Of a DNA stretch of 33,408 nt, positions 24,070-33,338 are shown piece after piece. The notes under the pieces were generated by a model. It was not told where the DNA came from. It saw only the letters and a program-made list of their open reading frames with translations, and did no database searches. A program made the position numbers and the translations under genes. Every line of letters begins with the position of its first letter. The stretch's first letter is position 1. This stretch comes from Clostridium psychrophilum (GTDB lineage: Bacteria > Bacillota > Clostridia > Clostridiales > Clostridiaceae): assembly GCF_018861705.1 (NCBI RefSeq), contig NZ_JAHLEC010000036.1, positions 1 through 33,408 of the forward strand. Reading direction: 5' to 3'.

Positions 24070-25263
24070 ATGTTTTCCTTCAAAAATAAATTGGAACCTG
24101 CATTACGATATGCTTTGCAGAGTAATCTATATGAAAATTATAGAGTAATAATACACTGCAAATCACTTGAGGATAAAACTGTAAATAAAATTAAATCTTT
24201 GAAATGTGAAATTATACGTAATATTCCTTCTATAAATTGTATATGCGCTATTTTGACCTCTAGTGCTATTAATAGATTACTAGAATATCCACAAATATCA
24301 TACATTATACTTGATTCTTATGCTTATTTGTGTGCGAGTAGTATACTCGCAGCTAATGGAGTATCCATTCAGACGAGTTATGAATTAACTGGAAATGGAA
24401 TCGGCATCGGCATAATTGATAGTGGCGTATACCCACATTGTGATTTAATAAATCCAAGCAATAAGATTAAAAAATTTAAAGATTTAGTTAACAATTTAAC
24501 CTATCCTTATGATGATAATGGTCATGGAACCTTTGTTAGTGGATTAATTTGTGGTAGTGGTTACGGGTCTAAAGGTATGTATAAAGGAGTTGCTAAAAAT
24601 AGCCATCTTTATATGATTAAAGCCTTTAATAAACTAGGAAAAGGTTTCATATCTGATGTTTTACTTTCTTTAGAAACCATAATTAATGAAAGTAGTGACT
24701 TCAATATTAAGATTATTTGCCTTCCTTTTGAAACCTTCGAAACTAATGAATTTATACTATCTTTATTCTCTAAGCTTTTTGACCTTGCAATCTCAAAAGG
24801 CTTAGTTGTAATCGTGCCTAGCGGAAGTAATCAAAATGTTAGAAGTTCTATAAGAGGCATTGCAACTCTTAGTAATTGCATAACTGTGGGTGGTTATAAT
24901 AGCTTGAGTAATCCAGAAATATACGAATATTCTTCTTGTGGTCCTTTTAACAAAATTGATAAACCAAACTTAATTGCTGCCTGTGTAGATATTTGTTCCC
25001 TAATTTCTGATACCGAATTCGTATCAGAAAAAAATGGTGTGAAACTCTATCCAGCATGTATTACTAAACTATATACAACCTACACTGGAACATCTTGCTC
25101 TACCGCTTTTATAAGTGGTATATGCGCTCTACTCTATGAGAAAAATATAAATTTATCCTTCAAAGATATATTGGCATTGCTAAAAGTTTCTTCAAGTTTA
25201 ATGAATTTCCCTAAATATATGCAAGGAGCTGGTATTTTAGATCTAACAAAATTACTACCTTAA
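24070..25263 (+). CDS. Subtilisin-family (S8) serine protease without signal peptide
   Basis: A 397-residue protease with an N-terminal propeptide-like part (about 20-85) and an S8 domain. The triad is D117 (GIGIIDSGVYPH), H152 (DDNGHGTFVSG) and S342 (TGTSCSTAF), with oxyanion N254 (PSGSNQN). GTSCSTA replaces the common GTSMATP. The segment normally reading NMSLG is IICLPFE, so this is a divergent group. No signal peptide or anchor is seen, which suggests a cytosolic enzyme of the AprX/ISP kind. AGGAGG precedes the ATG. A convergent terminator follows. Confidence 0.87.
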   Translation: MFSFKNKLEPALRYALQSNLYENYRVIIHCKSLEDKTVNKIKSLKCEIIRNIPSINCICAILTSSAINRLLEYPQISYIILDSYAYLCASSILAANGVSIQTSYELTGNGIGIGIIDSGVYPHCDLINPSNKIKKFKDLVNNLTYPYDDNGHGTFVSGLICGSGYGSKGMYKGVAKNSHLYMIKAFNKLGKGFISDVLLSLETIINESSDFNIKIICLPFETFETNEFILSLFSKLFDLAISKGLVVIVPSGSNQNVRSSIRGIATLSNCITVGGYNSLSNPEIYEYSSCGPFNKIDKPNLIAACVDICSLISDTEFVSEKNGVKLYPACITKLYTTYTGTSCSTAFISGICALLYEKNINLSFKDILALLKVSSSLMNFPKYMQGAGILDLTKLLP

Positions 25264-25302
25264 CTAATTCACTCAATATCATATATATTATGCAAAATAA
25301 TT

Positions 25303-25330
25303 TAAGGCACATATATCAATATGTGCCTTA
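25303..25330. terminator. Bidirectional terminator between the S8 protease gene and cinA
   Basis: Twelve-base perfect arms (TAAGGCACATAT and its complement) enclose a 4-nt loop. It lies between the convergent protease and cinA genes. Flanking T runs are modest. Confidence 0.75.
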
Positions 25331-25348
25331 ATCATCCATGCCTATATA

Positions 25349-26578
25349 TTATAATAATTCTTTCCTAAGTAAATCTAGTAACTGCATAGTTGCTTTCTCT
25401 CGAACTTTCTGCCTATTACCAACTAATTTAAGCATTTTAGTTTTAACTTCCCCATTTATATATAAACCTACATACACAAGTCCCACTGGTTTTTCTTTGC
25501 TTCCACCGCCTGGGCCTGCAATTCCTGTGGTTGAAAGTCCAATACTAGCACCTGACGTCCTTGCTATGCCTGAGGCCATTTCTGCTGCTACTTCACTACT
25601 TACTGCACCATATTTATCTAAGGTTTCTTTTTCAACTCCTAATCTACTGATTTTAGCCTCATTACAATAGGTTACAGCTCCCTCAATAAACGCAGAAGAT
25701 ATTCCCGGGTAGTTTATAAGCGATGATGCTACCATTCCTCCTGTGCAAGATTCAGCTGTAGCTATAGTTAATTTTTTATTCACTAACATTTCACCAATTA
25801 CATTTTCTAATGTTGTATCTCCTTCACCATAAATGTTATTACCAAGTCTGCTACGTATTTCGTTTTCCATTGGCACAATTAATTCTTTGCCTTCCTCTTT
25901 GGTATTAGCCTTCGCAGTAATTCTAAAGGTTACTTCTCCTGCTTTAGCGTAAGGTGCCACCGTTGGATTGGTTTGGTTATCCATTATGTCTTCTAACATT
26001 TCTGCTGCCGTGCTTTCCCCAACTCCAATAACTCTAAGCACTTTTGAGACTAATATGCCTTGCTGAAACTTTTTAAGATAAGGAACTACAGATTCCTCAA
26101 ACATAGGTTTCATTTCCCAAGGTGGTCCAGGTAACAAAATAACTATTTTTCCGTTTTCATCTATTATACATCCTGGTGCTGTGCCATTATTATTGGGAAG
26201 TATAATCGCATCTTTTGGAAAATACGCCTGTTTTTTATTGCTCTCTACCATTGGTCTATTACTATCTTTAAAATAATCCTCAATAATTTTTAAAGATGCT
26301 TCATGAACCACACTTTTCTTCTTAAAATACTCAAAAGCTACTTCCTTAGTTAAATCATCTTTTGTAGGTCCAAGTCCACCTGTAGCTATAACTAAGTCAA
26401 CTCTACTAAAGGCTAATGTGTATGCCTCTAAAAGTCTTTTTGTATTATCTCCAACTACTGACTGATGATAGACAGTTACCCCTAAATCTGCAAGTCTCTT
26501 AGCAATATATTGTGCATTTGTATTAACTATATCCCCAAGCAATATTTCTGTCCCAACCGCTATTATTTCTGCTTTCAT
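25349..26578 (-). CDS. cinA: CinA-family protein (NMN amidohydrolase/ADP-ribose pyrophosphatase type)
   Basis: Two-domain protein of 409 residues. The N-terminal MoaB/MoeA-like domain (about 1-170) carries AEIIAVGTEILLGDIVNTNA and ATGGLGPTKDDLT, and the C-terminal CinA domain (about 250-405) carries TIATAESCTGGMV, GAVTYCNEAK and STTGIAGPGGGSKEKPVG. The C-terminal domain deamidates nicotinamide mononucleotide in characterised relatives. The ATG has GAGGAGG upstream. The 2-hydroxyacid dehydrogenase gene lies 61 nt upstream on the same strand. Confidence 0.95.
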   Translation of the reverse strand: MKAEIIAVGTEILLGDIVNTNAQYIAKRLADLGVTVYHQSVVGDNTKRLLEAYTLAFSRVDLVIATGGLGPTKDDLTKEVAFEYFKKKSVVHEASLKIIEDYFKDSNRPMVESNKKQAYFPKDAIILPNNNGTAPGCIIDENGKIVILLPGPPWEMKPMFEESVVPYLKKFQQGILVSKVLRVIGVGESTAAEMLEDIMDNQTNPTVAPYAKAGEVTFRITAKANTKEEGKELIVPMENEIRSRLGNNIYGEGDTTLENVIGEMLVNKKLTIATAESCTGGMVASSLINYPGISSAFIEGAVTYCNEAKISRLGVEKETLDKYGAVSSEVAAEMASGIARTSGASIGLSTTGIAGPGGGSKEKPVGLVYVGLYINGEVKTKMLKLVGNRQKVREKATMQLLDLLRKELL

Positions 26579-26639
26579 AATAGATTCCTCCTCTTAATTG
26601 TTTTTTATGTATCATTACATAATTAAATAATTAAAATAC

Positions 26640-27596
26640 CTAATAACATTTAGTACCCTTTTTTAAATCTACTATATTTGTTAATTTTTCATGACGTATA
26701 TATCTTCTCATGTTTTCAAATATAGTCTTAAACCTTCTTTCATTTCTCATCTCTGATATCCAAGAATTATGAGAAGTTAATATAACATTATTTAAATTCC
26801 ATAATGGGTTGTCTTTCTCTAATGGTTCTTTTTCATATACATCTAGAGCGGCACCCGCTAACTTACCGTTTGTTAGATTTTTAATAAGACATTGCTCATC
26901 AACAATACTGCCTCTAGCTACATTTATAAAATAACTTTCATCCTTCATTTCAATGAATTCATTTTCATTAATTAAGTGATAAGTTGCTTTAGTATACGGC
27001 AAAGTAACCACAATCACATCACATAATTTTAACATTTCATGACGTTCACTCATGCAGTAACATCTATTGAAATATTCAATAGCTCTGCCATTTGTATTTA
27101 CACCTAATATGGTTACACCAAATCCTTGAAATCTCTTTGCTGCTTCTGAGGCTATGGTTCCTGTTCCTATAAATCCTATAGTTTTACCATATAACTCATG
27201 AATACTCGTATCTGTCTTCCACTTTTTATTTCTTTGATTTTCATATAATCCCTTACTGTTTTTATAAAGTTCTAAGGTTTTTAATACAATCCACTCCCCC
27301 ATAGGTATACTATAACCTCCATTATTGTTTGTAATTATAATAGATTTACTTTTAACATACTCCATGGGCAATTGATCAATTCCTATACTAGATAATTGAA
27401 TCCATTTCAGATTTTTCATTTTTTTTATATCAAGAGTTTTAAAAGGATTATAACAAACTAAAACTTCTACATCTGCAAGTTCTTCACTATAAACTAAACT
27501 TTGCTCTGAAATCACCTTTATATCATACCCAAAATCTTCTATATCTTTTATTTTATTTCCTCCATAGTTATATGTAAAAAGTGCCTTTGTAGCCAT
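26640..27596 (-). CDS. D-isomer-specific 2-hydroxyacid dehydrogenase
   Basis: NAD(P)-dependent oxidoreductase of 318 residues. The Rossmann motif is GKTIGFIGTGTIASEAAKRF, the substrate-pocket arginine is in NVARGSIVDE, the acidic helper lies in GAALDVYEKEPLE, and the catalytic histidine is in LTSHNSWIS. The start at 27596 has GGGGG upstream; a frame extending further overlaps a terminator and is rejected. Substrate (lactate, glycerate, phosphoglycerate or other) is not resolved. The lack of an ACT domain argues against a classical SerA. Confidence 0.85.
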   Translation of the reverse strand: MATKALFTYNYGGNKIKDIEDFGYDIKVISEQSLVYSEELADVEVLVCYNPFKTLDIKKMKNLKWIQLSSIGIDQLPMEYVKSKSIIITNNNGGYSIPMGEWIVLKTLELYKNSKGLYENQRNKKWKTDTSIHELYGKTIGFIGTGTIASEAAKRFQGFGVTILGVNTNGRAIEYFNRCYCMSERHEMLKLCDVIVVTLPYTKATYHLINENEFIEMKDESYFINVARGSIVDEQCLIKNLTNGKLAGAALDVYEKEPLEKDNPLWNLNNVILTSHNSWISEMRNERRFKTIFENMRRYIRHEKLTNIVDLKKGTKCY

Positions 27597-27612
27597 GTTA
27601 TATCCCCCTTTG

Positions 27613-27638
27613 AAAAAAAAGGTGCCATAAGGCACCTT
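27613..27638 (-). terminator. Intrinsic terminator of the M16C peptidase gene
   Basis: On the minus strand AAGGTGCC and GGCACCTT form an 8-bp stem with a 4-nt loop, followed by eight T. The stem starts on the stop codon of the peptidase gene. It ends 16 nt before the next ATG. Confidence 0.93.
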
Positions 27639-30567
27639 ATTTAAATACATTTACAATATTTGTAAATATATCCTTGTTATCTTTAAGTTTAGTTTCATTA
27701 CCTAATATACAAAAACAGTCTTCTTTTATAATATCACTTAGTAGATTGTTAAAAGACCTAATGTCTTCTGGCTTTGTATCTAATACTTCTTGCCTTTCCT
27801 CTTGTCTTTGAGCCTCTGAAATACCTCTTATATAATATGCTGTAGCCCTCTCACCCTTCATAGAAGGAGTTAATGGTGAATCAAGTTCACTAATTGTTCC
27901 TATAATATATTTGGTCATCTCTCTTTCAGATGCCTCAAAACTTCCTATATAATCACATATTCCGTCATAAGCTTTCAATGTCTCTTGAACATTAGGATCT
28001 CGATAAGAAACAAAAACTATGTTACCGCTTCTAGCTATGTTTGCGAATCCACCATATGCACCACCTTGTACACGTACTCTGTTCCATAAATAGTCAAGAC
28101 TAGCTATAGTTTTAAGTACAAGCATCTTGCCTGAATAAGAATAGCCCTTCTTAATGAAATTGTATCCCTTAGCTACATACTGAACATCTGATGATGTTAA
28201 TAATCCTTCATTGTCTTTGCTAAGTTCAAAATCATATGAAACGTCTGGTAATTTTTTATCTTCTAAAATGTTTATAACTTTGGGAAGTTCAGTAGCAAAA
28301 ACATTATATATATCTTCTTCCCCTGTAACACTTATAATTAGATTGTTTTTGTTAAATATAACCTTTGATACCTTATTTAAATTTTTAATTATCTCTTCAT
28401 ATTTATTATCAAAATCTCTTTCGATTTCATTTATAAATTTATAAAAAGATATTCCAGTAGTTTTTTCTATATAAGCTGAAGCTGGCGAAAAATAAGAAGT
28501 AAGCCTTCCTGCTGCAACCATATGTCCTCTATCAAGGATTTTCATTTCATACCTTGATTTGAGTTGTTGAATTAGCTCTTTTAAACGTTTTTTTTCATCA
28601 AACTTAGAAAGACTGATTATCTCTGCTATAATATCAAATAATTTAGGAATTTTTTCTGATAATGCTTTAGCCTTTACTACTAACTTAGTGCTGTATTGCT
28701 CAAAATTTTCACTTTCACCATATACATCTGTAGTAAAATGAATTCCTCCAGTATTAATATTAATTTCATTAGATAAATCTGAGTAATTAGTATATTTAGT
28801 ACTCACTCTTCCTAAAATAGTTGATAGTAACGTTATATAAGGCAGTAACTTCACATCTACTTTTTTAGCATCAAATAGCATATTTATATAAGCAATCTTA
28901 TTAGTAAATATATCATGCGATAATACCTTTACTCCATGCTCATCTTTTACATCGATTGGTAAATGCTCTACCTTATTTTCAATATCCGAAAGTTCAAGTA
29001 AAGGAATTGTTTCAAGTACCTCTTTCGTATCCGGCGTCATTTGTCTTTTTTTAAGAGATTTTGTACTCTGCACAAGTTCCTCTATTTGTTTTTGAGAAAG
29101 ACTGTTTTTATACTTTTCTAACTTTTCATCTACTGCATTAGACTTTTGTTCCGCTAACCCTTTTTTGCCATTCAAAATTACTATAGAACTATGGGTATTA
29201 TCTATTAAATACTCCTCTATTAGGTCTTCAAAATAATTAGTAGTTAGAGCTGATTTTATTTTACTTAGATAACTTTCATACTCTAAATGCATAATTGGAT
29301 CTTTGTCATAAAGCCAACTATCCATACTGGTTATATAGTAATATAGTCCCTTTGGAAAGCCACCTAAATCAGCCTCTCTTAACTTAAATTCAGTAATATT
29401 AATACATGCTTCTATTAATTTTTTATCTATTCCCTCTTTAACTAATTTCTTTAAAGTTGTAAGTACAACTTCCTTAAATTTTTCTTTTTCACTTTCATTA
29501 GAGTTTTTAACTATTATACTAAACACTGGTTGTAATATACTATTATCAAAACTACCAAATACATCTTTACCTATTCCTGCATCTACAAGTACTTTCTTTA
29601 AAGGTGCTGCAGCACTCTCGAGTAATAAATACTCTAGAATTTCAAGAGCTAGATGTAATTCTGGTTTGCTAACATTATCACCTGCTACAAAATTTAAGCT
29701 TAAGAAAGTTTTTCCTTGTTCATCATCATCTCGCGATATAGGATAATCCATCTTAACTTCTTTCATCTTACTAAATGGTTTCTGAAGTTCAATATCTGAG
29801 TCTACTGATATTTTATCAAAATTATTTAAATATTCTTCACTAATAAATTTTAACTGTTCATCAATATTTCCATCACCATATAGGAATATATAACTATTAG
29901 AGGGATGGTAATATTTTTTGTGAAAATCTAAAAACTCTTTTTGTGTTAAATCTGGTATGTTTTCTGGATCTCCACCAGATTCAACTCCATAAGAAGTATC
30001 TGGGAACAAAGATTCTTGGATTTTTCGCATAAGACAACCTTCTGGTGAGGAAAATGCGCCCTTCATTTCATTATAAACTACACCTTTATATGTTAATTTA
30101 TCATCCTTGTTCTCTAATTCATAATGCCAACCTTCTTGCATTAGTATTTCTGGCTGAGAGTATATATTTGGATAAAAAACTGCATCTAAATATACATCCA
30201 TAAGATTAAAAAAGTCTTTTTCATTTTTACTAGCTAAAGGATATATTGTTTTATCTGAAAAAGTCATAGCATTTAAAAATGTATTTAAAGACCCTTTTAT
30301 TAACTCTACAAACGGCTCCTTAGTTGGAAACTTTTTAGAACCACATAACACTGAATGCTCAAGTATATGTGGTACTCCATTACTATTTTCAGGTGGTGTT
30401 CTAAACCCTATAGAAAATACCTTGTTATCATCATCATTCTCTACATGAAATAGTCTAGCTCCACTCTTCACATGCTGGAATAATCTTGTAACTGAATTTA
30501 TTTCTTTTATATTTTTCTCCTCGATTAACTTAAAACCATGATATGTACTGCCAATCGTAAATTTCAT
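27637..30567 (-). CDS. M16C zinc peptidase, PreP/Cym1-like
   Basis: Large peptidase of 976 residues made of two M16 halves. The inverted zinc motif HILEH is at 67-71, and the distal glutamate is in the YNEMKGAFS segment. The long M16C linker and the C-terminal half (with LWNRVRVQGGAYGGFANIA, the substrate R/Y motif) are present. PreP-like enzymes degrade short unfolded peptides in a closed chamber. No signal peptide is seen, so a cytosolic role in peptide turnover is likely. The ATG at 30567 has GGAGGAG upstream; a longer frame lacks a site. Confidence 0.92.
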   Translation of the reverse strand: MKFTIGSTYHGFKLIEEKNIKEINSVTRLFQHVKSGARLFHVENDDDNKVFSIGFRTPPENSNGVPHILEHSVLCGSKKFPTKEPFVELIKGSLNTFLNAMTFSDKTIYPLASKNEKDFFNLMDVYLDAVFYPNIYSQPEILMQEGWHYELENKDDKLTYKGVVYNEMKGAFSSPEGCLMRKIQESLFPDTSYGVESGGDPENIPDLTQKEFLDFHKKYYHPSNSYIFLYGDGNIDEQLKFISEEYLNNFDKISVDSDIELQKPFSKMKEVKMDYPISRDDDEQGKTFLSLNFVAGDNVSKPELHLALEILEYLLLESAAAPLKKVLVDAGIGKDVFGSFDNSILQPVFSIIVKNSNESEKEKFKEVVLTTLKKLVKEGIDKKLIEACINITEFKLREADLGGFPKGLYYYITSMDSWLYDKDPIMHLEYESYLSKIKSALTTNYFEDLIEEYLIDNTHSSIVILNGKKGLAEQKSNAVDEKLEKYKNSLSQKQIEELVQSTKSLKKRQMTPDTKEVLETIPLLELSDIENKVEHLPIDVKDEHGVKVLSHDIFTNKIAYINMLFDAKKVDVKLLPYITLLSTILGRVSTKYTNYSDLSNEININTGGIHFTTDVYGESENFEQYSTKLVVKAKALSEKIPKLFDIIAEIISLSKFDEKKRLKELIQQLKSRYEMKILDRGHMVAAGRLTSYFSPASAYIEKTTGISFYKFINEIERDFDNKYEEIIKNLNKVSKVIFNKNNLIISVTGEEDIYNVFATELPKVINILEDKKLPDVSYDFELSKDNEGLLTSSDVQYVAKGYNFIKKGYSYSGKMLVLKTIASLDYLWNRVRVQGGAYGGFANIARSGNIVFVSYRDPNVQETLKAYDGICDYIGSFEASEREMTKYIIGTISELDSPLTPSMKGERATAYYIRGISEAQRQEERQEVLDTKPEDIRSFNNLLSDIIKEDCFCILGNETKLKDNKDIFTNIVNVFK

Positions 30568-31090
30568 TTGTCTCCTCCTCATACTTTCCTTAAGTGTTTC
30601 ATTTCTTGAAATATTGCTAAAACTAACATGCAATATACAACCAATATTAAAAATATCCTATTATATTAATTATACACCATTTTATTCCTTGTTACTAACA
30701 CCATAGATTATAATATATCTCTATTCTTCCTCATTTAAATTTGTATATACTATAGATAACTTAAAATTTATATTTCTATAGTATTTAAGCAAAATTTTTT
30801 CTTTGTTTATTACATAAAAACTATTTTCATTAAACTATTTATATGTATATGTGTAAATTATTGTTTTCATTATACTTATGTGTGTATTAAAAATATACAT
30901 GCATAATTAAATGCCTTACTATTATTTTAAATACTTACTATAATATTTATATTTTAAGTGAATAATAAGAAACATTAAAGAAATAATAACTTTATATATA
31001 TATAATTAGTGCTAATAATCATTTATGTGTTTTCAATGTTAAAACTGCATGGCTTAACCCTAGTATAAGTGCTTTAAGGATGGTGATTAC
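30568..31090. other. AT-rich gap between divergent genes
   Basis: About 520 bp between the divergent peptidase and chagasin-like genes. It holds the peptidase ribosome binding site and, at the right end, the AAGGATGG site of the next gene. No ORF, RNA gene or convincing hairpin is visible. It must contain promoters for both genes, but no clean -35/-10 pair stands out. Confidence 0.5.
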
Positions 31091-31435
31091 TTGACTTACG
31101 AATATCAATCTTCTAAATTAAATGCTATTGTTTTGAGCCCTAAATTTATAAATATAGTTTCACTAAACCAACAAATGATTGTCGAATTAGATGAGTCTCC
31201 TTCTACTGGATATTGTTGGTACTTTAGTGTCTCTAATCCCTCAGTAATTGACTTAGAATATAAAAGAATATTTAATTTTAATAAACCAAATATAATCGGA
31301 GGAAGTCAGCAAATTATTTGGAGATTTAAATGTTTGAAGTTAGGTGAGTCTAAGATACATTTTTCATACTATAAAAGTTGGAATAGAGATCATCCCCCCT
31401 TAGATGAATATATATATATAATAAAAGTAGAATAG
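31091..31435 (+). CDS. Chagasin-family (I42) cysteine protease inhibitor-like protein
   Basis: A 114-residue immunoglobulin-like protein. The loop SPSTGYCWYF corresponds to the NPTTGYxW loop of chagasin, and GGSQQIIWRFKCLKLG matches the second loop and its following strand. The third loop, usually RPW, reads RDHPPLDEY, so the tryptophan is missing. No signal peptide is seen, which suggests it works inside the cell. The start is a TTG at 31091 with AAGGATGG upstream; a GTG seven bases earlier is closed by a stop. Its target is unknown; clostripain-like or other C1 enzymes are candidates. Confidence 0.75.
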   Translation: MTYEYQSSKLNAIVLSPKFINIVSLNQQMIVELDESPSTGYCWYFSVSNPSVIDLEYKRIFNFNKPNIIGGSQQIIWRFKCLKLGESKIHFSYYKSWNRDHPPLDEYIYIIKVE

Positions 31436-31464
31436 AATTTTTTATGAATTTTGTGCATAAAAAA

Positions 31465-31481
31465 ATACCCCTAAGAGGTAT
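31465..31481. terminator. Weak hairpin between convergent genes
   Basis: ATACC and GGTAT form a short stem with A-rich and T-rich flanks. It lies between the convergent chagasin-like and map genes and would give a T run on the minus strand. A second A-T hairpin sits at the map stop. Confidence 0.4.
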
Positions 31482-31559
31482 CTTTAAATATGTTATATTA
31501 TTAATACATATGATAAAAAATAATAAGTAAAAATAACTATTGTAAAAACTTAATATTTT

Positions 31560-32423
31560 TTAAGTTAGTATTTCGTATCCAGTTTGGGTAACAAGTATAG
31601 TATGTTCCCACTGAGAAGATAATGAACCATCTACAGTCACAGCTGTCCAATCATCATCGAGTACTTTTGTCTCTGGACTTCCAACATTAATCATAGGTTC
31701 AATAGTAAAAGTCATATTGGGAAGTATTACCATTCCCTCACCCTTATTGCCTACATGGGCTACAAATGGTTCTTCATGAAATTCTAATCCAACACCATGA
31801 CCACCATAATCATATACTACTGAATATCCGAGACTTTCTGCATGTTGTTGAATAGCATATCCTATATCTCCAAGTGTATTAAAAGGCTTAACCTGTTCTA
31901 TACCTAAGTCTAAACATTCTTTTGTTACACGTACCAAATCTTCTGCCTCTTTAGACCCTTTTCCTATTACATACATTCTACTGGCATCACCATAATAGCC
32001 ATCTAATATACAAGATACATCTACATTAATTATATCTCCATCTTTTAAAATTGTTTCACAAGGTATGCCATGACATATTACATTATTAATAGATGTGCAT
32101 ACACTTTTAGGAAAATCACCATAACCTAGTGGTGCTGGATATGCATTATGAGAAACTGTATATTCATGAACCCAAGTATTAATTTCTTCTGTAGTTACTC
32201 CAACCTTTATTTTTTTACCAACCATATCGAGTATATCATGCGTTAATACACAACTTTTTCTTATACCTTCAATTTGTTCCTCTGTTTTCATAATATCTCT
32301 AGGTATTTCATACCCTACTTTTTCCTCTATATTACTTATAAATTTATCCTGATCCATATGACATCTTTTATACTTTTTACCACTGCCACACCAACAAGTA
32401 TCATTTCGTGATAATTTGTCCAT
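31560..32423 (-). CDS. map: Type I methionine aminopeptidase with N-terminal SEC-C motif
   Basis: Removes the initiator methionine from nascent proteins. The 287-residue product starts with a SEC-C zinc motif ([16 protein letters not shown], near 7-22), followed by a linker and the pita-bread catalytic domain (from about 45). Metal ligands are visible in NVDVSCILDGYYGDASRMY (two Asp), YGGHGVGLEFHEEP (His), FTIEPM (Glu) and WEHTILVT (Glu). The SEC-C extension resembles the ribosome-binding N-terminal zinc modules of some MetAPs. The ATG has AGGAGG upstream. It stands alone, away from ribosomal genes, so a second map elsewhere is likely. Confidence 0.95.
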   Translation of the reverse strand: MDKLSRNDTCWCGSGKKYKRCHMDQDKFISNIEEKVGYEIPRDIMKTEEQIEGIRKSCVLTHDILDMVGKKIKVGVTTEEINTWVHEYTVSHNAYPAPLGYGDFPKSVCTSINNVICHGIPCETILKDGDIINVDVSCILDGYYGDASRMYVIGKGSKEAEDLVRVTKECLDLGIEQVKPFNTLGDIGYAIQQHAESLGYSVVYDYGGHGVGLEFHEEPFVAHVGNKGEGMVILPNMTFTIEPMINVGSPETKVLDDDWTAVTVDGSLSSQWEHTILVTQTGYEILT

Positions 32424-32728
32424 TACATTTCCTCCTAAATAAAATTATTTAAAGCATTAATTTTAACTACAAATTAGTTATAACATCTTACTTATTATTC
32501 TCTAAGGTGCATATGTATATTTTTATTTTTAAATATTCATAAACTATTAAGTTTTCATCGTATATTAATGATTCACCTTTCATTATAGTTCATAATTCTA
32601 ATTATTAACCGTTATTTTAAAAAACTCTTTTTATAATATCATTAATAATTACATTTAAATACATTATATGTAATAACCAATTTAATTTTATAACTTTCTT
32701 ATTTACATGCTTATTAAACGTTATAAAA
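32424..32728. other. AT-rich intergenic gap
   Basis: About 300 bp upstream of map with no ORF or RNA gene recognised. It contains the map ribosome binding site (AGGAGG) and presumably its promoter. The right end abuts a terminator. Confidence 0.5.
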
Positions 32729-32752
32729 GAACATTCTAATTAACGAATGTCC
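32729..32752 (-). terminator. Terminator after the small unknown gene
   Basis: On the minus strand GGACATTC and GAATGTTC form an 8-bp stem (one G-U) followed by TTTTAT. It begins 21 nt past the stop of the 98-residue gene. Confidence 0.65.
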
Positions 32753-32772
32753 TTATTATTAATAATTTATTG

Positions 32773-33069
32773 TTACGATTTGATTAAATCTAAATTCTGG
32801 ATATTATTTAATATATAATCTCTTTTAAGATACTCGTATTTATTAGCACTTGCTTTGGCTACTAAATTGTTATTCGCTATTTCTGTAGCTTCTTCAATGC
32901 TTTTAGCCTTAAATATTATAGTTCCACCATTTCTATTATACATTCCCCCACAAATCAAATATTTAGAAGAGTGATTATCCTTATCTGTATTGGTAGAATA
33001 AGTGATTGCTAAACTGTCATTACCTTTTTGTGAATAATTAATCTTAACCAATAAATCTTTTGTTTCCAT
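32773..33069 (-). CDS. Small conserved-looking protein of unknown function
   Basis: A 98-residue soluble protein. A strand-rich N-terminal part (LLVKINYSQKGNDSLAITYS) is followed by the segment GGTIIFKAKSIEEATEIANN and a charged helical tail. The middle resembles small proteins that pair a beta sheet with one helix, but I recognise no family. The start is the ATG at 33069 with GGGGGT upstream; the longer frame to 33150 has no site. It has its own terminator at 32729-32752. Confidence 0.65.
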   Translation of the reverse strand: METKDLLVKINYSQKGNDSLAITYSTNTDKDNHSSKYLICGGMYNRNGGTIIFKAKSIEEATEIANNNLVAKASANKYEYLKRDYILNNIQNLDLIKS

Positions 33070-33192
33070 TTGTTTTACCCCCCAGTTAAATAATCTAGTA
33101 CTCTCGGAAACTCTCAAGCCATTGCTAATTCTAGGTTCATTTTTATGCATATATCAACTTCACCCCAGAATTTCTTCGAGCTTTCTATATTG

Positions 33193-33221
33193 AGGATAGC
33201 ATAGGTAATCTAAGCTATCCT
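33193..33221. terminator. Hairpin between the small gene and the edge gene
   Basis: AGGATAGC and GCTATCCT form an 8-bp stem, and an inner TAG/CTA pairing extends it past one A-A mismatch. No clear U tract follows. It could be an insulating hairpin between divergent genes. Confidence 0.4.
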
Positions 33222-33338
33222 TAGTATTATTGATTTATTTAAATTAAATAGTATGTAATAAGACTTGACAGTAGTAAAAATTTCGCAAAATGAATTGTGT
33301 ATATTATTACCATTTTTCATTTATAAGGAGTGATTTTT

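Noticed and set aside
27597-27650. N-terminal extension of the 2-hydroxyacid dehydrogenase
   Set aside because: It would begin inside the peptidase gene and cross a strong terminator; the ATG at 27596 has its own ribosome binding site.
33265-33293. TTGACA as the -35 of the edge gene
   Set aside because: The hexamer 17 nt downstream is AAATGA, not a -10, and no better spacing works.
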